A stretch of 64,000 nucleotides of DNA from assembly GCA_963978905.1 (NCBI GenBank), contig OZ022256.1:7299501-7363500 (forward strand), in the 5' to 3' direction. The notes beneath the pieces were generated by a model. It searched no databases, was not told the DNA's origin, and saw only the letters and a list, made by a program, of their open reading frames with translations. The stretch is from Trichostrongylus colubriformis. Taxonomy: Eukaryota > Nematoda > Chromadorea > Rhabditida > Trichostrongylidae. Of this stretch, positions 47,571 through 60,031 are shown piece after piece. The number at the start of each line of letters is the position of its first letter. Positions within the stretch are counted from its first letter, which is position 1. The position numbers were made by a program, and so were the translations under genes.

Positions 47571-48498
47571 GTCGCATGGGCTTTATATGCCATAGATCTG
47601 TTACAAGCATGAAATATAATAGTAGTTAAGAGCATGAAAAAGTTACGAATCCCAATTAGCCCATCTAGCCACGTGAAGCCACCGTATTGTACTTTGATGC
47701 AAAATGATACCATGCCTCGACGTATGGCTGAGACTTCCCAGAAAACACACGACATTCAGAAAGAAGTGTTTCGCTAGTCATAGTAACTATTATCATGAAT
47801 AAATAAGCAAATAAATAAATAAATCCCGACAAGCAATGCGTGTCAGCGAGTAACACGGATTACTCACGTAAGGTTCTGAAAAGCTGCATTAGGAACTGAG
47901 CGTACTTTAAAAGAGCACCAGCTGGATCAACTCGACGAACGATTAGACGGTAATCTACAAAGCACGGAAGACAGATCGACGTTAGGCGGACCGCGGACCG
48001 CGGACGGCGCCTTACGTAACCAACCAGGCCCCACGAAGACGATGTCACAACACACGTTGTATCGTTGGTACAGCGAGCCACGCATCTGGTGGAATTTCGG
48101 AGAAGCAGCTCGTCGTTGCCGCCATTGCCGTTCACCGACGTCGACATTGCCGCTCGGATGCCGCCCGCAAATGGCTGATGGATCGCACGCTATACTACGG
48201 TAGCCACGCCCATCGCAAAAATCTGGCAAGGCGCCAGAGCAGCTTGATTGATGGTTTTGCGTACAAAAAGTAGCGCTTCTCACGGAACTCACTTCGCCGA
48301 TACTGATGACCTTCCTGGGGCTGTTGTGAGTTGTGGTTAGTACAAGTAGTGAAATTGGTGCGCAAAAAGCTCAAAGACGCGTGAGAATGTCACGGATACG
48401 GTAAACTGGTTTTACGTGTAATAGTCTTTTGAGCGAGCAGTTTATCAAAATACCTTTTGGTCATGTTAGTGCAGAAATGCTGGTGCTATGGGGGGGGG

Positions 48499-48813
48499 GG
48501 GGCAACTTGCTGGTATTGAAAATTAACTTGCTTTTACATGACCTTTATAAGGCCGGCGCTAGGACTTCGTGATTTTGTGATTCTGCAAATTTGCGGATTT
48601 GCCTGTCGCGGCCGGCACATGAAGTTGCAGAACTGGTGAATCTCATGGTCGCAGAATCACATGTAAGGTGCGACATCGCAAAATCGCGTAGTCTGACGGT
48701 GGTCTAACGTATCGCAGATGTCATGAACATACATGTATGATCTTATAAAGCTAATTGTTCTAATTAATTTTCATGTAAAACATGTTACTATTTACCATTC
48801 AACAAGTTGCCCC
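48499..48813. mobile_element. MITE, GGGGCAACTTGTTG family (copy 3)
   Basis: Ends GGGGCAACTTGCTGGTATTG and inverted CATTCAACAAGTTGCCCC. 315 bp. The inside has repeated TGCAAATTTGCGG/CGCAGAATCAC words like those in the element at 4639-5020. It is preceded by a run of about twelve Gs. Confidence 0.7.
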
Positions 48814-51377
48814 TCTCTCTTACAATTACTATAGCCCTCAAAAAAGCTCAAGGAATAATTCGCCGGAAAAGGGTGGATGGCTCGAAACAGGATAAGGGGG
48901 GGGGGCAAAAAAGGACGAGGGCACTTGTTCAAAAAGACTGGATCAGTGCATTCGGACGGAAAATTTGCGTCGCGGATTCAATGAGCGACGCGCTGAGTGC
49001 GAGCTAGGGGTGCTGTATGTAGTTGGCTCCTCAGGTGATGGCGATGTCCTAAGCATAATTTTGGACGTAATCGCTTAGGGAACCACCTATTGAACGGGGC
49101 CAGCTCGCACCCATCGCGTCGCGCGCCGGACGCGGACACGTGAACTTTATGTCCTAATGGCACACCAGAATAAGGCCCACTGTAACTGAAGATGCCATAG
49201 TTCGCAGAATCGCTTATGGTGTGATCTTAGGTAGCCCTACATGAGCAGAGCAACGACACCAAGGTCGAGAACATGTAGGGTAATGCGGCCAGGGTAAGAG
49301 ACCAACCAATGGAAAACTGCTGTTAGAATGGAAGAGATCCCAAAGTACAGTCACCACCCGAAGGCGGGTTGAATAACGTTCGCGCTATCCAAACGGGCCA
49401 ACGCGGCAAACTTTGTGATGTGCTTGGTCGACGACAACAGATGTTCTTAGCAACAACATTGCCGGAGACAATGATGAATGAATCACTGGATAAGATCGTT
49501 CGGGTGTGGGCCAAAACGAACGGCAGTCTATGAGCGGTGCCGACTACTTTTGTAATGGAACGGAGAGATTTCAGCGCGATATCGCGCCTATCATGCACTC
49601 ATAACAAGCCCAACCTATCATTACCGTAACATCATCTCACCTCTAAGGTCACCTGAGAACGCATGGATAATGCCGCTTATGCAGTAATTATATTACAAGA
49701 ATTATATAGGGTGGGGCATTGAAACTGGAAACCACTGCGTCATCCGTGGCTGAGCGAAATTCATGTTGGATAAAAACACTCTGTGGCACTAAACAGCACT
49801 TATGGTACGCGCCACGCCCTCGCATCGAACTGAGGTGTTCCAGAAGTGTTTGTAAGGCAATTTTCGAGTTCTTTTTTCAAAAAATTCTCATCATTACCAA
49901 ACAAAATTCAACTTATTTAGCCATGGCAGGGATGAAAAGTTTAGTAAGGTAGGTGAGCCACGGTCATATAGAAATTTTTTGCGAATTTTTTGCTATGCGA
50001 GCTCTATAAACAGGCGATTCAAGATGACCACCTGAGGACAGTAGCCTATTCCAAAGGAGGTAGCTGTACCAGGCAAAAATCATCTACATGAAAAAAAAGT
50101 AAAATTTATTGCATTTTCGTGGAGAATTATTGATTACTCTCGTGAATTAAAGCACTGGCACCAAGAGCACCAGCATTTACTCCCCCCTCCGCCGAGCCAT
50201 TGGCCATTATATAGCTACACTATGCCTCACAATTTTCTACGATTTCAAATGGGAATGAAGTATTATATATGGCGCACCTAAGAAGTGCATGGTCTTTTTT
50301 TTGCTTGTTTACTATTTACTATTAAATAATCCCGAATTGGATCGACGACGGGCGTTGGCGGTGACGAGCTCCCATCGCTAGGATCCATTAATCAAAGCCG
50401 AATTCATGTTCACTCATGCCAAGCAAGTCTTCCATTTATAGACAAAGTGCAATTGTACCAGACCGCCCGCAATAAAAAAACTGATTTGTTCCAATTAATC
50501 GACTCTGTCGCTTCTGAAACCGCCACAATTCTGGATGCTAGCAGAACGCATGGCGTATCCCGAAAAGTTGCATCATCGCCGAATGACTTATCCACTATCC
50601 TTTTATTTATTTACGCTAGTGCGCTAGTTGCAGCTATGAAGGTGGTCTAAATCGCCCTCTACAGTTTACGTTAAGATGAACGTAAATGGAATTGTGCAAG
50701 CTGGCACATTATACGCGAATGGCCAGCTGACATTGCGATTGGAATAGGGTATACAAATTGTGGTTTGGCTATGCGCAAGAGACTCGTAAACAGTCAACAA
50801 ACACAACATGCGGTGCACTACTATTACAGATGCGAATAGTATAATATGAGCCGCGAAATACTGGAATGAGAACTTCGCAAAATAAGAGACATTGACAATG
50901 CTCCCGCCTATCTAACGGAAGATCCTCTGCTCTTTGCGGAATCTCCCTGTGACTCCTCGGGAACCCCCTAATTGTCCTCGCACATGCGGGTAACAATAGA
51001 GCGGTACTGTCTAACAAGACCTTATGTTACACAGCTTTAGCACCTAATTGGCATCTTGTTAATGATGGTAAGTCAGAGCGGTAGAGTGCTTCACGTTGTG
51101 CTGATAATCCTCGATAATTATTCAGTTAATGATGGAGACTTCCGCTGAGCAAAGAAAACATGGGTACTTATGCTGAGCAACAGGTTGACCATATACTTAG
51201 GATACAAAACTATGAATTTCGCAAGAAAAATAAACGGCGCTTAACATTGGTCAGACACTTTGAGATGCGCCATGCACTTGGCTTCCATTTAGAATCGTAA
51301 CTATAGGGTGGGGGTACTTCTACGTATAGGATACTACTGAGGAACAATCGATACACGAGTCTTTTATCCTGTCAGAA

Positions 51378-51511
51378 TTTGCTACCAAACTTCTTCGGAG
51401 GTATGGAAAACTTGGTCAGACTTAGCGGACACTGATCCGGAATTTAAAGCTAAGAATAACCGGGGATTCGATCGCCACAATAGGTCTGTGGTAGCGGCGC
51501 CATCTGTCACC
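51378..51511 (-). mobile_element. tRNA-derived SINE-like element, degenerate copy
   Basis: Shares with 47420-47570 the plus-strand layout TTTGCTACCAA ... GGGGATTCGATCGCC ... CTGTGGTAGCGGCGCC. The B-box is degenerate (GCGATCGAATCC). Confidence 0.4.
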
Positions 51512-52231
51512 TAGACATCTAGAGTCAGGAATGGATGCGTCGCTCTCAATTTCATCCAGCCTTGAAGCTTCGCAAAATGGTAAACGAGCACCGAAAAATA
51601 AAGAGTTTTCTGAGCATTTTCATGTTCATTATGAGAATGAGGTACGCAGCTGAAAATTTTAAAAAAATAGGAGCCATATGAAATGGTAAGAAATAAAAAT
51701 AACTAGTTAATTGCCTCAGTAGGAGTCGTATGTCATAGAAGCAATTCTGTTAGAAAGATCAAAAATGCAGTACCTTTCAGTGAAAAATAGTGAATGAAAG
51801 CTGCTCCTATGAAAAACGATCACTGCTCAGAATTAGAAAAAAAACGAAAATGCTGGAGATTTTCCAAGGTATACGAGCAGAGGAAAAGCAGCTGATCACT
51901 CGAAAGAATTGTCAAGCTACCAGTGAACTGTACAGCAGCGAAGCCCAGAAAAATGTGTTACGGTGAACCGAGGCCGCTGATGTGCTCTGCGTTTGACCAG
52001 GTTGCGGGACGAGATTACACGGAAAGCGCGGAGGTCGTCAGTGCGTGGGCACGGATTGGTTAAAGACCCGTAGTCGACATAGGCCATATGATTAAACAAA
52101 TCCAGTACTATACGGACGATATCGGTCTGACCATGGGATGAATTATAAATTTATAGAGATGTTCCTTACAAATAGATGGGCTCCTACTGGTAGTTCAGAG
52201 CCATATCCCCTCTTCTTTCTCATGTTAGAAG

Positions 52232-52255
52232 TGGGGGGAGGGGGGAGGGGGTGGT
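52232..52255 (+). other. Predicted G-quadruplex-forming run
   Basis: GGGGGGAGGGGGGAGGGGG then TGGTG: three long G-tracts with single-A spacers. Confidence 0.55.
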
Positions 52256-55200
52256 GTGAGCTGACCTCTTTGACTCAATTGATTTGATTTTAATATTGTT
52301 ATTGAATCACTTATCACTTCTCAATACAAATTAATCAAAAAACGAATAATTCGAAACGAGTTATTTGAGGAGGCGTGGACTGGTGATGTGTTGCGGTTGT
52401 ACGCAGCGCATCACGCAAGCGCTATCACTTCTAGTAGAAGTAAAGCCACAAGAGGTTTTCTAGCTAGTACCATGCTAAGCGGGAAGAAAAAAGTTCTCCC
52501 ACAAATGTGCCACTCCAAAGATCCTTATTCTTCATAGCAACCGTATTCCACTCCTATCAGCATCTGAACTACTGAGATTCGTAATTTATGCATTCTTTTC
52601 ATAATTCGTAATTCTAGATTCCATGCTTTCAATTGCCTTTATCTTGAATGGAACTTTGATGAACGGCTCATACTAGCTGGTAAAGCACAGCACAGAAGCA
52701 CTATGATTTACAGGGCATGAATTGGTTGCGGTGAGGCATTTGACCCTTTGCAACCTTTCGTAAAACAATAAGACGTTGCTACATACAATGGATTCCACTC
52801 CACACATACACATATTCCTGCCGTCATTCCGACGGATCCCCTTCCGTTCGCGTGGTAGTCGTGGCTGAGCCCGTGCAGAACAAACGTCAGTTGACAGTCA
52901 ATCAAAATATTAGGCGGTAATCTGCATAAAATCCTCACGGCCACCACACAGCCGCTCGACCTTCCCGCATTCGTGTCGGCAACGCTTTGTGGATGACGCA
53001 ATGGAGGTCGTCACGCTCGATCGTTTACCGTATTGCCATACAAAGACAATGAAAAGAATAACATAGACTCAATGAATTCTGCTGACAGACGGAAGATTCT
53101 GGGGCATAAATGAGTCTGAAATAAAATTCTAGGATCATTTTATTGGGTCCAATACTGATCTTTGTGGAAGCCAAGCGGCAAACTAGGCTTGGCAACAAGG
53201 TGGCAGTACTCGCTCACCAGGCACCTGATCCAACTCCGCCAGGTTGTCGTAGGATTGTCGTACCCTTCAAAGTTAGAAAGGCGCTGGCAGACTAGTGTGG
53301 GTGGATAACGCTTCCCACTTGACTTCCACGAACCTTTTGGTAAACCAACTGATCTCATAAGCATACCCTGACGATTTTAAATAAAACATAGAATGCCTAG
53401 CACATTGTGTAAGACAATCATACTTCGATACCCTTATCATTCAATCAGGACCGGGAACAAGACAGGTGGGGAAGGGTTGCAAGGGTGAACTGTTGCCATG
53501 AGGGGAGGAGGAGCCTCCAATCGTCACGTACATGACACGGGCTTAAAGCCATCACCGGGTATTACCGAGCCATGGATATGAACGGCTTTCGCATGGATTT
53601 TGTCATAAAATGGTATCAAAAAACGTTGGTGGCATCGTATGCGATCACTTAATTTCACTTTCGAAATTTGTTAGCCAGCATTTCCTCACTAAAACCTACC
53701 ACAAGAGTAACCAAATGAAATTTTGGAGAACAGAATTTTCCATCTTAACGCTTCCTTTTAAAGTGTCAGCAATTGAGAAGACATCTGGTAGGGGAGAGGG
53801 ACATTTCATGAAGCACGCGATTTCAGGGAATGATTATTCACAAGAAGTATCTGAAAACGTTAGTGACACGCTAATCAGGTATTTCAACAGCTATCAATTT
53901 CTAAGGATGGTAAAGCAAGAAAACAGAAATCTGCTAGGCTGGTCTCCTTTTTCGGACTTTTTTGGGCTTTATGCCATTTTGTAGTGACTAGTTTATTCAT
54001 TTACGTGTAACACTATGCACCACCTTTATTCCAGATATTTTTGCCGTAATGAGGGTAAGCGATGCAGAAGTTATTGATCAACCTTATGGAAATGTGAGTA
54101 CCAGCGCAATTATTATTAGATTTCAGTTGAGCTACAAAAAGAAGAGAATCAGCATTACAAAAAGGCCGAGTTTTATACCGCAAGGCACATTTGATATGAT
54201 GGAGAAGTTGCACCCATGTAAAGCTAAATATATAAAAAAGGATCTATGAACGTAACATATGGATGCACGGCTATCAATGTGGACGTGACCGGCGCATCCT
54301 TTCAGCTCCTGCTTTTCAACTTCCTTCAACGTACATATATAATTGTTTGACAGTTATACATGAAATCATGAAAGGACCTTCACTATGAGGATTGATCAGT
54401 TATTTAGATGGTGGCCGACAGTAGCAAAACTACTCAAAAATAATAATCACAAAAACCCGGAACCCAGTTGAAGCCGTATGTAATCTCTGACAATGAGAGT
54501 TAAAATTTAATCGAGAAATCGCGCTGTTTCACTGCCAGCAAGACAGAAACGAATTGGCATAGCAAGCTCAAAGATTCGATCCGAAATTGACTAGGATAAT
54601 TATACGATGTTACTGTGCTAATCATGTAAAATAGTCAACAAAAAACAATGCACTAGCCTCCTCTGGGTTTAGAAAGACACAATAGATCAGTATCAAGAAA
54701 ATCATCGAATAAGTATTGAGAGCACTATTATGATTAAAATCAAAGTAACTGACGATTACCAGAAGCATGTCACCCTATATCCATACTATCATTACATGCA
54801 GGAAACATCACGCGTTTTTTTCCAGTTGAGAATTCCCCTCATTAATATCCCCCTCAACAAAGGAAGTCCATATCCCAGAATACCATGCTATTATGCAGTT
54901 GATAAGGATTTCGTTAGTGATAGTTGACTTCTTCCTGTTCGATTATCGATCGTCTTTTTACGGTGCTCCAAAGGACAACTGTAAACAGACGGCTGGCCAT
55001 GAGCCTTACGAAAAACCTGCGACAGGTGCTCCAAATATAAAAAAAAAAGTGGAGCAGAGATTGAAGTGAAGCAGGTTTCAATCTCTCCGTAGGTGAAGAT
55101 TAAAATAGCAAAACAAAGTGGTCACAAAATGGCCCAACGTAATGGATGGGTTTGAGGATCATAAAATAAATTAACACCAATTACTCAAGAATGAATGTCT

Positions 55201-57744
55201 TCGTTCGCATTTGATGGGAGGCTAGAAGTAAAGATATCACACTCGGATGTTCATACTGTATCACAAATCGGCAGTCAACATGGAAATTCAAAAAAAAAAA
55301 TTTTTTTAGGGCAAGAAACGAATGAGTGGCATAGAAGGCACGTGTAGTCTAACCAAAATTTCGCGGATTCTTCTGTCATTCATACGCTTTGCTATTCTTG
55401 TATGGTGTAACCCATAACCCACATTTGACAACGCTACAGTAGCACACTACTAGACGCAGTGTCACAATCGAGGAGCGTTTGAAGGGGATATAGGGGGCAT
55501 TAAAGCATCGCCAAAACTTCACTATCTGTGTAGCTGTCAATCTAATAAAGAAAGAGAAAGAAAAGAGAAAAGGAATTATGAACAAAAAGATGAGAGGAAG
55601 AGAAGCATGCGCTGATGCCGCCTGAATAGCCGGAACTCGGGATATGGCATTTATGAACAAGCGAGAGTCCTGGGATCGGTGAGTGGGCGGAAAAAACGTT
55701 AAGAATGTAAGAAGAGACATCGAACCTTCCACACCACTGAGAATAAGTAAAAATGGAACTGACAAGGGAAGGACTCGAGGTCGAAGTGGCCATTCAGAAT
55801 GAGATACATGTGGTCCGACGTATTTTCGGACCTCGAACCTGCATCCCAAATTTGCAGAACGATTCTCTGAGCAGAGTTATGGAGGTTTTTTTTTGAAAAA
55901 AACATGCTATTATATGGAAGGTTTGGATTTCTTTGTGGTTATAATGACAACAACATAATAGTAATCGAACTACAAACAACTACAACGCAATGAATATATT
56001 TTATAGGCATATGCATGGCGTAGAAAAGCCTGTTCTCACAGTATTCTAAAAAACCAAAACAACTTAGCCCTGAGACGAATAGCTTGATGACCACGACCAT
56101 ATGATAACACTCACTCGAGGGGAAATTCGGCTAAAATTAAATGAAACCCAATGGAATTACGTGTATCCTGATATTCTGCAATAAGCTCAAAAAGGACATA
56201 ATTAGCACTGGATCGCTTCTCACTGCTCTACTGAGCACATATAGGAAGGACAAGCATATGCTGGAGATTGTAGAAGCTCAAATTCCAAGTAGCGAAACGT
56301 CCACGACGTTTTTCGTCGTTCCAGCATCAAACAGCAGTAGCAGCAACAGCAGCAGCCATAGCAGCTGTTAAGGACGATCGCTCGGAAAGAGTGATTACTG
56401 GGAAAATCGTTCCTCTTGAACAACACCCACATCTCGAGAATTATCAGGTGTCTATTTTGGTGACTATTCAGGTGTCTTCAGAGAATATTAAAGTTCTCCT
56501 CGAATCAATTAAAAATACTTATTAGATTGGCAAACTGAGCCCGAACGTTAATGAAGCTATCCTTTGTAGTATACATATAGTAAAAATACGAAGGACAATC
56601 TTGTTAGTCTCTACAGACGGTCAAAAAAGAGTCACATTCTCCATTTGACATCTACAGGACCGATGACGGACTCCAGGGAGGCTTAAAGAAAGCATTAGGG
56701 ATAATGTGTTTTTCGGGAAATTCTTGAGAGAAGTTCGACGATCATTCTTTTCACTAGGTAGCAGTGATGTGATCATCGATAAATTGACTTTTTCACCGGG
56801 ACAGTCTAAGCAATAACCACAGTCAGCCTTGCGCCGAGGAAATTTCGTGGACAGGGGGTGGGGGAAGGGAGAGAGTCGTATTTTTTTTCATGAATTTTGG
56901 GGAGATGGGGGAGGGTGTTGTACCGCGAACCTCCTTTCCGAAAAAGGCGGCAATTTCTTTCCAAAATTCAACTCGACCCCAGGCTCGACCCTGGTTGCTC
57001 GACATTCCAGCATAATCTATAAAGACCAATAATGTTGGACAAGGTACCGAGAAATTGTGAGCTAAGGGTGTGTAATTTGCCTAATTCTAAAAATGAAAGG
57101 AATTCTGGGGTGGGTAAACCAGTTGTGCCCCTACCTCATGGACACATGGCCATGTCATTTTCTTCTCATTGTAAGAAACGAGAACAGATGTGAGAGGTTC
57201 ACACTGGCAACTTTGGCTTTTTCCAGATCACAAGAATGTCTAAGTGCGAAAGGAGCATTTACGATGCAGTGAACGGGAGACAACAACTGTTCATGTCATG
57301 TTTTTGATCTCACAGACGGATGAACCTTCGAGCAACAATACCGTGAAGATCATGAGGTTTCAACTTGGCAGTAAATAGGAATTGACCCATTTCAGTACTC
57401 AGATAGAACAGCTTTCATGCTAGACAACTCAAGAAGAGGTCTTCCTGGCGAAAAAAAAAAACAAAAAACAAATCACAAAAACACAAAGAACAAACAAAAA
57501 CGAAGCTAAATATTGCTAAACTATCGAAAGAAGAGTCGTTAAAATGCAATGATCGCTGAAATAAACACCTTAGGAGCTACTGGAAACTGAAGAAGGGGAT
57601 AGGGTGGAAAGAACTGGTTCATCTACATCGTAGCCCCTTCGCTTCTCAATCTCAGGTGAATCCCGCCCACCGTTACTCACAACCATTTCGTTGTATCATG
57701 CCCTCATCCTTCTTGGCGCGCTTCGATCGTGTTCGAACCGAATT
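52256..57744. other. Gene-poor stretch
   Basis: A CpG-rich block at 52800-53020, a 124-codon plus-strand frame at 53610-53984 and a 157-codon minus-strand frame at 55376-55849, neither with a recognised domain and both of a length expected by chance in this much sequence. A CAG/AGC repeat sits at 56331-56368 and A-rich runs at 57450-57510. Confidence 0.4.
56331..56368 (+). repeat. AGC trinucleotide repeat
   Basis: Interrupted AGC/AGT run. In one frame it encodes poly-Ser. Confidence 0.75.
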
Positions 57745-58065
57745 GATATAGAAAAATTGGAGGAATCGTCCATGGGAATTCCATGCTCTGATTCTTTTCA
57801 AAATCATTTTGCAAGACACAACAACGAACAAACACAAACAGAAACACGATGAGAGCCGAAAAATTCTTTTGTTCCAAAGCAGAAATCGAGAAATTCGAAG
57901 AAGAGCAATTTGTCCAAACTCCAGTCAAGCCACCTTTGATCAGCCATCGGTGATCAGAGAGCTGTTCAAATTTTCACTTGCAGTATCGCGTTGCTTTACA
58001 CTCTGCGTCTCTGACCACGTGACCGTCGTCGCATTAGCACAAATTCCCCCACCCCCCACCCCTTC
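57745..58065 (+). repeat. Dispersed repeat, copy 2 (matches 1975-2265 inverted)
   Basis: Same block order as the copy in B9D2 intron 1, in opposite orientation. See that entry. Confidence 0.6.
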
Positions 58066-59142
58066 TATATCGACATGACGCCTTGTTATCCCTTTCACAA
58101 ACCTCCAGTTCAAAGACAACCCATGATGAATATTTTGGAAGCAATGAATGCCTTTAGTCTTTGCAATTCTTCTACAGTGACCTAGAATTTGTGAATTCTA
58201 ATTTCGGTGAAAGATGATCACAGTCCCCTATTGCAACCTATGTGACCCTCAAAAGTTCACAGGAATGTTCACTTGGGAGATTTTTTTCTCATGAAACTTA
58301 GTAAATTGTTTGACTGCTTGATCCATCCTTTGCGTCGTAATAGGTCAACGAATCAAACGGCACGACAAAACATTGTCAATTACCGAAAGGTATTGTCGAA
58401 GAGTTCAAGGAGCCGCGGCGGACATCGTTTAACTCGCCACACGACCATCGGATTGAAATGACCTTCCGGAGCCTTTTAACTGAACGTAATCGTCGGCCGA
58501 CCACAAACCTAGCCTAAATGGAGGCGGTTAAATGACACCGACAAAGGCAGACGAGACGTATTCCCAGGGTTTGGCATTCAAAATCCCTTCATGGGGACCT
58601 TTAGTGGGAATGTTCCACCCAAAGGAACAGTTGATGTCTGATTTTTGACAAAGTGTAAGAGCCACAATGTCCTCACAAGCTGGTAATGCATCAGCGTCAT
58701 ATTTCTGGACGTGGCTAATGTAAATCACATGGCTGATGCCCCTAAATTACAGTAACTCGGACAAAGGCATGGCGGCTGCGTTCAAAGGGAATTAGCATCC
58801 GCTAAGTCTAAGAGGGTCGAGTGTAGGGGAAAGACAGCTGAAAGCGAAGAGCTGGCTGAGAGGAGATCTTTAGATCATCTGAGAGGGAGCTTTTGCGGTG
58901 AAAGAAATACAGTAAATCTTGAGCTGCGTTTTAGCATTTGAGGAAGACGACCTGGTGGTTCTCCTCAAAAGCTCAAACGAAACGTCAGGTAGTTAATAAC
59001 GTCAGATAGTTAATAAACAATTCCATCTGAAAAAAATCGTTAGAATAGCAGAGAAAATGAGATAAACATTGTTTTTTTTTGCATTTGCGGAAAAAATCGG
59101 GAAAACTTAAGTGGGCGGAGGTGGTAGGGGCGAGTGCCGCGC

Positions 59143-59310
59143 ACTCCTACTCTCACGGTGCGGGGATCAGGTCTGCATCAGCACCCGCCCATGCCAGCCA
59201 AACTTTTCATCCCTCCGAATTAGGTGAATTGCTACCGACTGGTCCCCGCATGTCGTTAAGATAGGTTGAATCACATTCACATACCACCACGATTAGAATG
59301 GAACTAGAAT
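59143..59310 (+). repeat. Dispersed repeat R59, long copy
   Basis: Positions 59208-59310 are nearly identical to 59915-60018 (one base different, CCGCATG versus CCGGATG, by eye). The 5' part also matches 35822-36030. It stops at GGAACTAGAAT, where the palindrome begins. Confidence 0.85.
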
Positions 59311-59358
59311 ACCCGAGTCTGTCAACCTCACAGCACTGTGAGGTTGACAGACTCGGGT
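59311..59358. repeat. Perfect 48-bp palindrome
   Basis: Arms 59311-59333 and 59336-59358 are exact reverse complements (starting ACCCGAGTCTGTCAACCTCA) with a 2-base centre. It begins exactly where the R59 copy is cut short. Confidence 0.95.
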
Positions 59359-59914
59359 GCACATTTTGGGTAGTGAAAAGTACACATATACTTTTTTGTT
59401 TGAACCTATGATATTTTTATTATTGGAAACACATGAATCTGTTAGCAGGTGCAGTACTGGTAACTCGTTCAGATCTGCCATAGACAAACTTTTAATAAGT
59501 GGAGTATCACAGCATAGATAGCCAATAATTAAGATCAATTAATATTAGAGCTGGATAACAATTGGTATATAACAGAATTCAATAAAACTAGCAGAAATAA
59601 GACCACATGGAAATTGACTGTAATGCAAGGCAACATGAATACTAGCAAAGAGATTTGTCTTTCAGCAAATATTTAGGCATACAGAATACAGCATCTACTG
59701 GACGCAATCTCTCATCACCCAACAGAGACAGACCTGCTATACCGAATAACGTATGGAAAGGGTCTGACTGAAAAACGTTTTAATCAACGAAGTGCTATAT
59801 TATGAACACGAACTGCATTCGCAAAACCTACACAATCGCCAGGACGATCTGCAAAACCACCCGTCTCATCGTCTTGGCACGCGTAAATAAATTTCACCAT
59901 GGCATCCTAAACAA

Positions 59915-60031
59915 TCATCCCTCCGAATTAGGTGAATTGCTACCGACTGGTCCCCGGATGTCGTTAAGATAGGTTGAATCACATTCACATACCACCACGA
60001 TTAGAATGGAACTAGAATGCGCGGCGTATCC
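59915..60031 (+). repeat. Dispersed repeat R59, short copy
   Basis: Near-identical to 59208-59310 and continues into GCGCGGCGTATCCCA, the inverse of the dispersed GGGATACGCC word seen elsewhere. Confidence 0.85.

Larger units (their letters stand above)
45441..52230. other. Gene-poor stretch with SINE-like and MITE copies
   Basis: Holds SINE-like copies at 47420-47570 and 51378-51511, a CpG-rich block at 47930-48290, the MITE at 48499-48813, and a CpG-rich segment at 48960-49140. On the minus strand of the 48-kb block, GTAAGG...CTTTGTAG delimit a 61-bp intron-like gap with open flanks, but the product is not recognised. Confidence 0.4.

Noticed and set aside
55376..55849. 157-codon hydrophobic minus-strand ORF
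   Set aside because: The hydrophobic runs are antisense of A-rich sequence. Overlapping frames are also open and nothing resembles a known membrane protein.
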